Shown here: piece after piece, positions 17,058-25,653 of the stretch
How positions within the stretch are numbered: position 1 is the stretch's first letter
Layout: each line of letters begins with the position of its first letter
Origin: Mobiluncus porci
GTDB taxonomy: Bacteria > Actinomycetota > Actinomycetes > Actinomycetales > Actinomycetaceae
Direction of reading: 5' to 3'
Length of the DNA: 64,000 bases
Assembly: GCF_009695935.1 (NCBI RefSeq)
Contig: NZ_VUMY01000001.1
Span: forward strand, 178,162-242,161
The notes under the pieces: model-generated
What the model saw: only the letters and a program-made list of their open reading frames with translations
Database searches by the model: none
Told to the model about the DNA's origin: nothing
Made by a program: the position numbers and the translations under genes

Positions 17058-17708
17058 GTGGCTGGTAACAAGGACGGCGGCTCTTTGACAAACCAACTTC
17101 TACACATCGGGGTTCTCGCTTTGCAGGGCTCCGTGATTGAACACGCGCGAGTCCTCAGCGAACTCGGGGCAAAACCAGTGGAAGTAAAGGTCAGTGCGCA
17201 CCTTCAGGGACTCGACGGGTTGATTATCCCCGGCGGGGAGTCCACCACCATGAATAAGCTGGCCCACGCTTTTGACCTGTTTGACGATTTGAAGGCCTTT
17301 GTGCATTCTGGTCGAGCTATCTACGGGTCGTGCGCGGGAATGATTATGCTCGCAGATCGGATTGTGGACGGGATTGCTGACCAGGAGACTCTGGGTGGCC
17401 TCGATGTGACGGTGCGACGCAACGCTTTTGGGAGACAGGTTGACTCCGCGCAGAGTTTTGTTGACGCGGGAGCTTTTGGGGGAGACACCCCACTTCCGGC
17501 AGTGTTCATTCGCGCACCCTGGGTGGAGTCAGTCGGCTCCGGCGTAGAGGTTTTGTCGACTTGGCAACAAACTCCAGAGTCGGAACCCGCGGTTGTGGCC
17601 GTGCGTCAAGGCCCGCTGCTGGCCACCTCTTTCCATCCGGAAGTAACGGGTGACCGGCGGGTTCACGAGTATTTTCTCCGCATGGTTGCAGAATCGAACC
17701 GGGGATAA
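17058..17708 (+). CDS. pdxT: Pyridoxal 5'-phosphate synthase glutaminase, PdxT subunit
   Basis: 216 residues, class I glutamine amidotransferase that delivers ammonia to PdxS. Motifs: IGVLALQGSVIEH, IPGGESTTM, IYGSCAGMIMLA (nucleophile Cys), and SFHPEVTGD (His and Glu of the triad). Starts at GTG 2 nt after pdxS; the first ~14 residues before LLHIGVLALQG are extra, so an internal start is possible. A NUDIX gene begins 2 nt after its stop. Confidence 0.96.
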   Translation: MAGNKDGGSLTNQLLHIGVLALQGSVIEHARVLSELGAKPVEVKVSAHLQGLDGLIIPGGESTTMNKLAHAFDLFDDLKAFVHSGRAIYGSCAGMIMLADRIVDGIADQETLGGLDVTVRRNAFGRQVDSAQSFVDAGAFGGDTPLPAVFIRAPWVESVGSGVEVLSTWQQTPESEPAVVAVRQGPLLATSFHPEVTGDRRVHEYFLRMVAESNRG

Positions 17709-17710
17709 AG

Positions 17711-18319
17711 ATGACAGAACCGACCGAGGCTGCCCCTGGTAGCGAACGGAACCCCGCTGAACAATCCGTGAAGGACTACTTTGCGCGCGAGTGGCCGCGT
17801 GACGAGGAGGGTTACTATCATCGCCAAGCGGCGCGGGTGGTGGCGGTGAACGCGCGCGGGGAGGCACTCTTGCTGCGCGGACACGATTTCTCCGACACCG
17901 ACCACTGGTGGTGGTTCACGGTCGGAGGCGGGCTCGAGGAGGGGGAGAGTGCCCGCGAAGGCGCGGTGCGGGAGTTCTTTGAAGAAACCGGCTACCGGCT
18001 CGACCCGGAGGCTCTAATCGGTCCGGTGTTACGTCGCCACGCTACCTTCGACTTCCACGAGCTGACCTGTCGGCAAGACGAGGAGTTCTTTTTCGTGCGC
18101 CTTGAGGAGACCCCGACTTTCAACCGAACCCACGTGACTGCCGTGGAACAACAGGTTCTCGATGAGCTTAAATGGTGGGATTTGGGTGAACTTGAAACAG
18201 AAATCGAGCGGGGAACCGTAGTTTACCCGCTCGATTTCGTCTCCTTGGTTCGCCAGTGGCTCACCGGCTGGGACGGAGTCACTTTGGAAATCTCCGAAGG
18301 CACCGTCGGGAAACGTTAG
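17711..18319 (+). CDS. NUDIX hydrolase
   Basis: 202 residues. The NUDIX box GGGLEEGESAREGAVREFFEETG is complete, including the REFFEE metal-binding core, and is preceded by the strand WWWFTVGGG. It would hydrolyse a nucleoside diphosphate linked to another group; the substrate is not predictable. It is only 2 nt from pdxT and so probably in its operon. An equivalent NUDIX gene lies in the mycobacterial thrS-pdxT neighbourhood, though in a different place. Confidence 0.9.
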   Translation: MTEPTEAAPGSERNPAEQSVKDYFAREWPRDEEGYYHRQAARVVAVNARGEALLLRGHDFSDTDHWWWFTVGGGLEEGESAREGAVREFFEETGYRLDPEALIGPVLRRHATFDFHELTCRQDEEFFFVRLEETPTFNRTHVTAVEQQVLDELKWWDLGELETEIERGTVVYPLDFVSLVRQWLTGWDGVTLEISEGTVGKR

Positions 18320-18364
18320 AAATGTACCGATTACTCGCGCCGACCCCGGTCGCTTAGAGGAATC

Positions 18365-20062
18365 TCAGCCGTTAGTCGATGTCGTGTCCATCCCGCTTTC
18401 AGCATCCCTCGAAGGGTCTACGGTAAATCCGGAAACCGCAACCGCGAGTTTGTCGCTGATATCCACCACCGTCTTGAGGCTGTTGACCACCGAGTGAATC
18501 TCGGTTGAGTTATCCCCAGCCGCGTTAGCGATTTCACCAACCGCTCCAGCAATCTCCTGTGAGCCTTCCGCAGCCGACTGAACCGAATGAGAAATCTCAT
18601 TCACGGTAGCAGTCTGTTCTTCCACCGCGGCCGCAATCACCGTCTGGGTTTCATTGATTCGGTTTATGACGTCGGTAATCTCGCTCAGAGCCTGTTCCGC
18701 GGCGGCGGTATCTTCCTGAATGGAAATAACGCGCGCAGAAATATCGGAGGTCGCAGTTCCCGTCTGGGCCGCGAGATCCTTGACTTCCCCCGCCACCACA
18801 GCAAAACCCTTACCAGCTTCTCCAGCGCGAGCAGCCTCGATAGTAGCATTCAATGCGAGAAGGTTCGTCTGCTCTGCAATCTGGGTGATGGAGGCAATCA
18901 CTTCCCCGATGCGTTTCGAAGACTCGGAGAGTTTAGCAACAATATCTGTGGTACGTTCCGCTACCTTCATGGCATCATTAGCCACCTCCGCTGCATGGGT
19001 GGCGTTGGAAGAAATCTCTCGAATTGAAGCTCCCATTTCCTCAGAGGCAGCCGCCACAGTGGCGATTGAAGCTGATACTTCGGCAGCGCTCTGGGCGGTT
19101 TGCTCTGCCTTGGCTGCGGATTGTTGGGTGGAAGTGTCCATGTGGTTTGCTGAACCCTCAATCGATGTGGTTTCGTGATTAAGAATTCCGGCAGAGTTCA
19201 TAATCGTACCGATAAGCTCACCAATACTTCTGTTTTTGGAATTTATCACATTCGCTAAATCCTTTGTTTCCACTACACCCATGGCGCGCAACTGAACCGT
19301 CAAATCTTTCGGGTCTGTGGATTCCAGAATTGTTCTGTATTGTTGTATGGGTCTGGCTGTTGTCCGGTTGAACACAGCTAAAAGCGACATCGACAAAACC
19401 GTAAGGAGAATCGCCACTATGGAAAGCACCCACAGAGAGGCTGTTAAACTGGCGTTGCTGGAGGCTATTTGTGCGTTGAGTCGGTTTACCATTTTGGTAT
19501 TAGATTCATCTATCGGAGTCATAATTTTCGCGACTTCTTCGTTGTAGAGATCTCCGAAAATTAATTCACGAGCCAAGGACTGTTTGGCTTCTGGAGTGAG
19601 AGCGGCGTCTTCGGGACTTACTTTCCACGCCGCTACCGCCTGGGGCATGTTTTCGGTTGGGGTTCCTAAAGAATCCAAGATGAGACGTTGGGAGCGAGTT
19701 TCAAGATTCACTAAATTATCAGAATTGGCAATACCTTCATTCACAAGGTCGAGTTCTTCTTGCGGAACATTCATTTCTTTCAATTGTTTTATCGCGTCAG
19801 CTTTATTTCCAGCATCGACTTCATCCCAATACTTCTGGAGCCACTTCTGGTCTAATGTAACAACGTATTCTTGAACATAGTTCGTTAAGTTTGCCGATGC
19901 GGTACTAACCCGTGATGCTTGTTCTGTTTGCCGTGTTTCTGCAATATTGTCTGCAATTGCGGCTCGTAAGGAAGATTGGCTATACACAAACGCTCCTATA
20001 ACAAATAGGGCAAAGATTATTACGGCCGAATATGCAAATTTTACTAAAGAACTGAGTTTCAT
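18365..20062 (-). CDS. Methyl-accepting chemotaxis protein
   Basis: A 565-residue chemoreceptor with an N-terminal transmembrane helix (~10-28), an extracellular helical bundle (~30-205), a second membrane helix around [17 protein letters not shown], a HAMP linker and a long cytoplasmic coiled coil. The signalling tip reads [20 protein letters not shown], then [18 protein letters not shown], the universal CheA/CheW contact region. There is no C-terminal NWETF pentapeptide. AGGAGT precedes the ATG. Its presence implies flagellar motility, unusual in the Actinomycetaceae and a point in favour of a Mobiluncus-like host. No other che or fla gene is in the window. It is convergent with the NUDIX gene. 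Confidence 0.96.
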   Translation of the reverse strand: MKLSSLVKFAYSAVIIFALFVIGAFVYSQSSLRAAIADNIAETRQTEQASRVSTASANLTNYVQEYVVTLDQKWLQKYWDEVDAGNKADAIKQLKEMNVPQEELDLVNEGIANSDNLVNLETRSQRLILDSLGTPTENMPQAVAAWKVSPEDAALTPEAKQSLARELIFGDLYNEEVAKIMTPIDESNTKMVNRLNAQIASSNASLTASLWVLSIVAILLTVLSMSLLAVFNRTTARPIQQYRTILESTDPKDLTVQLRAMGVVETKDLANVINSKNRSIGELIGTIMNSAGILNHETTSIEGSANHMDTSTQQSAAKAEQTAQSAAEVSASIATVAAASEEMGASIREISSNATHAAEVANDAMKVAERTTDIVAKLSESSKRIGEVIASITQIAEQTNLLALNATIEAARAGEAGKGFAVVAGEVKDLAAQTGTATSDISARVISIQEDTAAAEQALSEITDVINRINETQTVIAAAVEEQTATVNEISHSVQSAAEGSQEIAGAVGEIANAAGDNSTEIHSVVNSLKTVVDISDKLAVAVSGFTVDPSRDAESGMDTTSTNG

Positions 20063-20186
20063 GGTAGACTCCTATGTCTTGTACCCAATGTCGTATTACA
20101 CGAATTAAGTGTATCATTTTTCAATAGTTTTTACAAGTTCTTTAATCGATAGTGCTCAACTCTAACAATTGTGGTTAAATTCACGT

Positions 20187-21626
20187 ATGACAAAGACTAT
20201 GGTGTCGATTTTTGATGTGATTCAAGTGGGGGTTGGGCCTTCTGCTTCCCATACTGTTGGGCCGATGCGAGCCGCGGCTGATTTCGTGGCTCGACTGGGG
20301 GAGACCGGACTCAAATTCGACCGGTTGCAAGTCGTTTTGCAAGGTTCGCTCGGTGCCACCGGACGCGGACACCTCTCGCATGGAGCAGTACTGGCCGGAT
20401 TGTGCGGCTATGTGCCGGACACCATCGACTCAGACGTGATGCCGCGCCTGCTGGATTCAGTAAATCCCGCAGGCACCCTGCTTCTCCCGGGTCGAGTCGG
20501 GATTGATTTTATCTATGAGCGCGATCTCATCTTCGCTCCCGCTACCATCGCGCCCTACCACAATAATTCCCTGGTTTTGCGGGCCTTTTCAGGTTCCAAT
20601 CCAGTATTCGAAACCCGCTACTATTCCACCGGCGGAGGTTTCGTAGCCCGCGATTCTCAAGTGGAGGGTGACGCCGGAGAGTTGACCCGACTTGATGAAA
20701 TCGGAGACCTGAAGGACTTACCTCACCCCTACTCTTCCATGAGTGAACTCGTGGCCGCAGCGGAGGACGCCCACAAGAGCTTGGCGCGAATCGTGACTGA
20801 AAACGAATTGACTTCGAGGCGCCTGGAACAAATCGAGCGTGAGCTGGAAAACCTCAACTCCAAAATGAGTGCCTGCATCGACCGCGGTTGCCACTCAGAC
20901 CTGGCCACTTTGCCCGGAGGATTGGGAATTCCCCGCCGCGCCCACAAACTCTTCACCCACTTGAGCGAACGCGACGGCCAACCCGGGACGCCGGCGATTT
21001 GGCGGTCTTTCGCGCAAGATCCCATGCGCGCCATGGACTGGGTGAATCTCTGGGCGCTGGCAGTAAACGAGGAGAACGCGGCTGGGGGACAGGTCGTGCG
21101 CGCCCCCACCAACGGTTCGGCCGGTGTCGTGGCGGCGGTCGGACGCTACCTGAATTGGTTTTGTCCGAGTGTGGAAAACAAGTGCGGCCCCGCCTTGCGT
21201 GACTACTTGACAGTGGCCGGAGCCATTGGGGGAATCATCAAGACGAATGCCTCGGTGGCCGGCGCGGAAGTCGGGTGTCAAGGCGAAGTCGGATCCGCAG
21301 CTTCCATGGCTGCCGGAGGATTAGCGGCCGCGTTGGGAGCCACTCCGCGCCAGATTGAGAATGCCGCCGAGATAGCGATGGAACATCACTTGGGTCTGAC
21401 CTGCGACCCGATTGGGGGATTGGTGCAAGTGCCCTGCATTGAAAGGAACGCCATTGCTGCCGTCCACGCCATTGATGCCGCCAGAATCAGCATGTGGGGA
21501 GACGGAACCCACCACGTGAGTTTTGATGAAGTCCTTACCACCATGCTCCAAACCGGTCTCGACATGAACTCAAAATACAAGGAAACCTCCCTCGGAGGGC
21601 TTGCGGTAAACGTTGTGGAATGTTGA
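20187..21626 (+). CDS. sdaA: L-serine ammonia-lyase (single-chain, iron-sulfur)
   Basis: 479 residues from the ATG at 20187; a TTG 18 nt upstream is less likely. It deaminates L-serine to pyruvate. The beta domain begins FDVIQVGVGPSASHTVGPMR. The alpha domain holds the loops that bind a [4Fe-4S] cluster: EVGCQGEVGSAASMAAGG and LTCDPIGGLVQVPCIERNA. The two domains are fused, as in Escherichia coli SdaA/SdaB. It is divergent from the chemoreceptor, and the ~125 bp between them holds both promoters. It supplies pyruvate anaerobically and fits a fermentative life. Confidence 0.96.
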   Translation: MTKTMVSIFDVIQVGVGPSASHTVGPMRAAADFVARLGETGLKFDRLQVVLQGSLGATGRGHLSHGAVLAGLCGYVPDTIDSDVMPRLLDSVNPAGTLLLPGRVGIDFIYERDLIFAPATIAPYHNNSLVLRAFSGSNPVFETRYYSTGGGFVARDSQVEGDAGELTRLDEIGDLKDLPHPYSSMSELVAAAEDAHKSLARIVTENELTSRRLEQIERELENLNSKMSACIDRGCHSDLATLPGGLGIPRRAHKLFTHLSERDGQPGTPAIWRSFAQDPMRAMDWVNLWALAVNEENAAGGQVVRAPTNGSAGVVAAVGRYLNWFCPSVENKCGPALRDYLTVAGAIGGIIKTNASVAGAEVGCQGEVGSAASMAAGGLAAALGATPRQIENAAEIAMEHHLGLTCDPIGGLVQVPCIERNAIAAVHAIDAARISMWGDGTHHVSFDEVLTTMLQTGLDMNSKYKETSLGGLAVNVVEC

Positions 21627-21721
21627 GATGTTTGCGCGAGGCGGTTTCGGTTAGGCGAATTCGGGGAGGGAACATTAATATGGAGAAGATAGCGAGAAAT
21701 AATTGTTGAAGGAGATTATTT

Positions 21722-22483
21722 ATGTCGGGTCACTCTAAATGGGCCACTACCAAGCACAAGAAGGCGGCGATTGATGCCAAGCGCGGCAAACTGTTTGCTC
21801 GCCTGATTAAGAACATCGAAGTCGCCGCGCGCACTGGTGGCGGAGACCCGGCCGGTAATCCGACCCTCTTTGATGCCATTCAGAAAGCCAAAAAGTCCTC
21901 GGTTCCTGCCGACAACATCGATCGCGCGGTCAAGCGCGGATCCGGCGCGGAAAGTGGCGGGGCGGACTGGCAGTCCATCACCTATGAAGGTTACGGCCCG
22001 GCGGGAGTCGGATTCATCGTCGAATGTTTGACCGATAACAAGAACCGCGCCGTGAGCGAAGTGCGCACGATTTTTTCGCGTAACGGCGGGAACATGGCCG
22101 ATTCTGGTTCCGTGTCTTACCAGTTTGCGCGCCGCGGCGTGATTGAAGTTCCGAAAGCTGACGGGGTGGACGAGGACGCGATTCTCGAAGCAGTTTTGGC
22201 TGCGGGGGCCGAAGAAGTCGAGGACGCGGGCGAGATGTTCATCATCGAAACCGAGCCTACGGATTTGGTTGCGGTTCGTACCGCTTTGCAAGATGCGGGC
22301 ATCGACTATGACTCTGCAGAGTCTCAGTTTGTGCCTTCGGTGAAGGTAGATTTGGATTTGGAGGGGTACCGCAAGGTCATGCGTTTGTTCGATGCCTTGG
22401 ACGATGCCGATGATGTCCAAAACGTCTATATGAACGGTGACGCCTCTGATGAGGTTGTGGCGCAATATGAGGCCGAAGAGTAA
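21722..22483 (+). CDS. YebC/PmpR family protein
   Basis: 253 residues, TACO1/YebC family, starting [20 protein letters not shown]. Family members bind DNA or ribosomes; the newer view is that they relieve ribosome stalling, while others were described as transcription regulators. Which applies here is not visible. A clear AAGGAG precedes the ATG. ruvC starts 9 nt downstream, the usual actinobacterial order. Confidence 0.95.
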   Translation: MSGHSKWATTKHKKAAIDAKRGKLFARLIKNIEVAARTGGGDPAGNPTLFDAIQKAKKSSVPADNIDRAVKRGSGAESGGADWQSITYEGYGPAGVGFIVECLTDNKNRAVSEVRTIFSRNGGNMADSGSVSYQFARRGVIEVPKADGVDEDAILEAVLAAGAEEVEDAGEMFIIETEPTDLVAVRTALQDAGIDYDSAESQFVPSVKVDLDLEGYRKVMRLFDALDDADDVQNVYMNGDASDEVVAQYEAEE

Positions 22484-22492
22484 TACCGGCTC

Positions 22493-23122
22493 GTGCGCGT
22501 TCTAGGCATCGACCCCGGCATCACCAGGTGTGGTGTCGGGGTCGTTGACGTTGACCCGTCGAGGCGGGCGAGCCTGGTTCATGTCGGAGTGGTGCGAACC
22601 GACCCGGAGTTGGCGACCCAGTTTAGATTGCTGACGATTTCAGACGGGATTGCCGAGGTCATCGCACGTTTCTCTCCGGAGATAGTCGCATTGGAGCGCC
22701 CTTTTGCGAAAGAAAATCGGCAATCGGTGGCGACCACGATGCAAGCGATGGGAATCGCAATGGTGGAGGCCGCCAGGGCAGGTCTTCCCGTGGCGGTGCA
22801 TACCCCTTCCGAGGTGAAGGCGGCCGTGTCCGGCAACGGGGCAGCCTCGAAAGCCCAGGTGGAGACGATGGTGGCGCGGATTCTCGGTCTCGATAAACCC
22901 CCGAAACCGGCAGATGCGGCCGATGCTTTAGCGATTGCGATTACCCAGGCCTGGCGAGGAACCGGAATTCTTGGCTCGGGAGTTGATGGGGATCTCGATG
23001 TCACGATTTCTGGAGGCGTGAAAACCCGCGTCGGAACGCGTCTCACTCCCGCTCAACGGGCTTGGGCTGAGGCCGAGGCAGCCTCGCGTCGCTCGGGCGC
23101 CGCCGACCCGCGTCGCAAATAA
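22493..23122 (+). CDS. ruvC: Crossover junction endodeoxyribonuclease RuvC
   Basis: 209 residues, GTG start. It cuts Holliday junctions during recombination. Acidic catalytic residues appear in GIDPGITRCG (Asp), VALERPFAKENRQS (Glu) and DAADALAIAIT (Asp pair). The C-terminal ~35 residues are Arg/Ala-rich. ruvA and ruvB, which normally follow, are absent here: hisE comes next after ~85 bp, with its own promoter. Confidence 0.95.
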   Translation: MRVLGIDPGITRCGVGVVDVDPSRRASLVHVGVVRTDPELATQFRLLTISDGIAEVIARFSPEIVALERPFAKENRQSVATTMQAMGIAMVEAARAGLPVAVHTPSEVKAAVSGNGAASKAQVETMVARILGLDKPPKPADAADALAIAITQAWRGTGILGSGVDGDLDVTISGGVKTRVGTRLTPAQRAWAEAEAASRRSGAADPRRK

Positions 23123-23195
23123 AATGTCAAACCCCGAAATGAGTGGGAATGAATCAGGGAGAGGGTGGGATTTTGGTTTTTGGGGCGGGCTTGCA

Positions 23196-23201
23196 TAGCC
23201 T
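23196..23201 (+). promoter_or_regulatory. -10 element of a leaderless hisE-hisG promoter
   Basis: TAGCCT ends 6 nt before the GTG of hisE, so transcription should begin at or next to the start codon. The same string CATAGCCTTAAA recurs at 36600-36611 before the helicase-like gene. No Shine-Dalgarno sequence is present. Confidence 0.45.
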
Positions 23202-23207
23202 TAAAGC

Positions 23208-23471
23208 GTGAATGATTTTGAACAGCTCTACAACATTATTCAGTCGCGAGCCCAGGAGCGTCCCGAAGGTTCCGGCACGGTGAAGGAACTCGATGGGGGA
23301 GTCCACACTATCGGGAAAAAGATCGTCGAAGAAGCCGCGGAAGTCTGGATGGCCTGCGAGTTTGAGTCCGACGAGGCGGCCTGTATCGAGATTTCCCAAC
23401 TCATCTATCATCTCCAGGTCATGATGGTGAAAAAGGGTCTCAAACCAGAAGACATCTACCAGCACATGTAG
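23208..23471 (+). CDS. hisE: Phosphoribosyl-ATP pyrophosphatase
   Basis: 87 residues, an all-helical MazG-like enzyme performing step 2 of histidine synthesis. Typical segments: [30 protein letters not shown], and [14 protein letters not shown]. Length matches stand-alone HisE. The GTG start has a -10 hexamer 6 nt before it and no ribosome-binding site. hisG follows after ~75 bp on the same strand; the hisE-hisG pair is an actinobacterial arrangement. Confidence 0.95.
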   Translation: MNDFEQLYNIIQSRAQERPEGSGTVKELDGGVHTIGKKIVEEAAEVWMACEFESDEAACIEISQLIYHLQVMMVKKGLKPEDIYQHM

Positions 23472-23545
23472 TTGGAAGTTTCGACTTTGAGACCACCAGC
23501 CATTAATGAAGTCACCATCTAACAACCCATAGTTGAGGGAGAAAA

Positions 23546-24394
23546 ATGCTTAGAATCGCCGTGCCGAATAAAGGTTCCCTGTCTGAACCCGCTGTCCAAA
23601 TGTTGAAAGAAGCCGGCTATCAGGCGCGGCGCAACGGACGAGAACTGCAGTTGCTGGACAAACAGAATGACGTGGAATTCTTTTTCCTGCGTCCCCGCGA
23701 CATTGCGGTCTATGTTGGATCCGGAGTGGTGGCTTGTGGAATCACCGGAAGGGATTTGTTGATTGACTCTGGTGTCGAGGCCGTGGAACATTTGGGACTC
23801 GATTTCGCCCGTTCCACCTTCCGTTTTGCCGGCCCCCAGGGTCAGTTCCAAGACTTGAATGACATCGCCGGAAAACGCATCGCGACCTCCTACGATCTCC
23901 TGGTAGAGAAGTTTTTGGGCGAGCGAGAGATTTCAGTGGCGCAAGTCGTTCACCTGGATGGCGCGGTGGAATCCTCGGTCCGCCTCGGAGTTGCGGACTG
24001 TATTGCTGACGTGGTTGAGACCGGATCCACCTTGCGCGCGGCGGGTCTTGAAACCTTTGGGGAGCCCCTAATGCAATCCGAAGCCGTTCTCATCACCAAA
24101 GAAGCCCACGTCAATGACCCGCAACTCGCGACCTTGGTGGCCCGTCTCCAAGGGGTCATGGTGGCGCGCAACTATGTCTTGATGGACTACAACGCTCCCA
24201 CCGCGAAATTGGACGCGCTGTTGGCCATCACTCCTGGGATTGAATCTCCCACTATCTCCGACCTGGCGGAATCATCTTGGAAGGCCGTCCGCGTCATGGT
24301 TCAGGCTAAGGACGTGAACCTGATTATGGATAAACTCTATGCCGCTGGGGCGCGTGGAATCCTAGTAACGGACTTGAAAGCGTGCCGTCTCTAA
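23546..24394 (+). CDS. hisG: ATP phosphoribosyltransferase (long form)
   Basis: 282 residues, first and feedback-controlled enzyme of histidine synthesis. Typical segments: MLRIAVPNKGSLSEPA, YVGSGVVACGITGRDLL, and the PRPP loop VADCIADVVETGSTLRAAGL. The C-terminal ~75 residues form the ACT-like regulatory domain of long HisG, which therefore needs no HisZ. GAGGGAG precedes the ATG. The stop lies 15 bp from the convergent radical SAM gene. Confidence 0.97.
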   Translation: MLRIAVPNKGSLSEPAVQMLKEAGYQARRNGRELQLLDKQNDVEFFFLRPRDIAVYVGSGVVACGITGRDLLIDSGVEAVEHLGLDFARSTFRFAGPQGQFQDLNDIAGKRIATSYDLLVEKFLGEREISVAQVVHLDGAVESSVRLGVADCIADVVETGSTLRAAGLETFGEPLMQSEAVLITKEAHVNDPQLATLVARLQGVMVARNYVLMDYNAPTAKLDALLAITPGIESPTISDLAESSWKAVRVMVQAKDVNLIMDKLYAAGARGILVTDLKACRL

Positions 24395-24409
24395 GGACGA
24401 ACATCCCAT

Positions 24410-25633
24410 TCACTGCGCCCACTGCGGAGGAATCCAGGCGCAGGTCGGATCGGAGGCCAGGTAGTCACCCGTGATGGCGTAACTGATGGCTCGAGATCCG
24501 CCACAGATGCGATTGAATTCACAGACTCCGCACTTTCCCTCAAAGCCATCCGGATTCCGTAACTGCTGAAACACCTCCGAATTGCGGTAGATTTCGGCGA
24601 ACGGGGTGTCCTTGATGCTGCCACAGTGAATCGGCAGAAAACCATTGGGGTAGACGTCGCCGGTGTTGTCGATAAAAGCGAATCCAGACCCCGAATTCAC
24701 TGCGAGCGGAGGACGCGGTGGGCGTGGATTTTCCGGCGCTCCACCCAACAGACGCTTAGTTTCGGTGGTCAAAAACTCGTAAAGCTCTCCGCGATGGGCC
24801 ACCTGCTCGGGAATCTCCACGCCGTCCTCACGCAAACGTTGACGTTGGATCGCAATCCGACGGTATTGCGGAGCCTCAGTGGTTTTGATCGCGATCCGGT
24901 CCGATTCATCGTGCAACCAATTCAGCACGTCTTCGCGCTCCTCGGGAGACAGCATTTCCAGCTGCGCCCCTCTTCCCGTAGGCACCAGCATCAAGGTGTA
25001 CCACATGAACGCCCCCATATCGATGGCATTCTTCAACATCTGCGGGGCTTCACGGATATTCCCGCGGGTCAAAGTGGTGTTAATCTGCAGCCGGAAACCG
25101 GCCTCTTTTATCCATTGCGCCGCCTGCACAGTGGCCTCGAAAGTGCCGGAAAAACCGCGGAAAGCATCGTGGCGCTCCGGAGTCGCGCCGTCGAGGCTGA
25201 CACTCATCGCCCGTCCCCCAGCCTCGTGCAGTTCTTGCAAGAGCGCCGGACGCAGCTTAGGCGTCACCGAAGGCGACAGCGAAATATGCAGTCCTTTCTC
25301 GGTGCCGTAACGAACCAGGTCCACTAAATCGTCTCGCTCGAAGGGATCTCCTCCGGTGAAAACTACCATCGGGCGCGGCGGTTCATAGGACGCCAACTGA
25401 TCCAAAAGCTCCAGGCTCTCGGCGTGGGTGAGCTGACGCGGATCCGGATGGTGCATGGCCTCGGCGCGACAGTGCCGACAGGCCAGCGCACAGGCACGTG
25501 TCACCTCCCAAATCACGATGAATGGTCGATCGTTCAAATCGTGTTTAATCGTGCGCACCACCGTATGATGAGCGGGGGTAGCGTCAGATCCATGATGATG
25601 AGTCGGGCCCGACATGCCGTTACCTGCACTCAT
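24410..25633 (-). CDS. Radical SAM/SPASM protein (TIGR04053-like)
   Basis: 407 residues. The radical SAM motif is C48-x3-C52-x2-C55 within TRACALACRHCRAEA, followed by VFTGGDPF and SVSLDGATPERHDAFRG. The SPASM-like C-terminus has cysteines around GKCGVCEFNRICGGSRA for extra clusters. The layout and PTGRG motif resemble the TIGR04053 group, related to AhbC/AhbD heme enzymes, but the substrate is unknown. The first 25 residues are His-rich (THHHGSDATPAHH), which is unusual. AAGGAGT precedes the ATG. No precursor peptide gene is seen beside it. Confidence 0.85.
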   Translation of the reverse strand: MSAGNGMSGPTHHHGSDATPAHHTVVRTIKHDLNDRPFIVIWEVTRACALACRHCRAEAMHHPDPRQLTHAESLELLDQLASYEPPRPMVVFTGGDPFERDDLVDLVRYGTEKGLHISLSPSVTPKLRPALLQELHEAGGRAMSVSLDGATPERHDAFRGFSGTFEATVQAAQWIKEAGFRLQINTTLTRGNIREAPQMLKNAIDMGAFMWYTLMLVPTGRGAQLEMLSPEEREDVLNWLHDESDRIAIKTTEAPQYRRIAIQRQRLREDGVEIPEQVAHRGELYEFLTTETKRLLGGAPENPRPPRPPLAVNSGSGFAFIDNTGDVYPNGFLPIHCGSIKDTPFAEIYRNSEVFQQLRNPDGFEGKCGVCEFNRICGGSRAISYAITGDYLASDPTCAWIPPQWAQ

Positions 25634-25653
25634 ATTGACTCCTTTCTCAAGCG

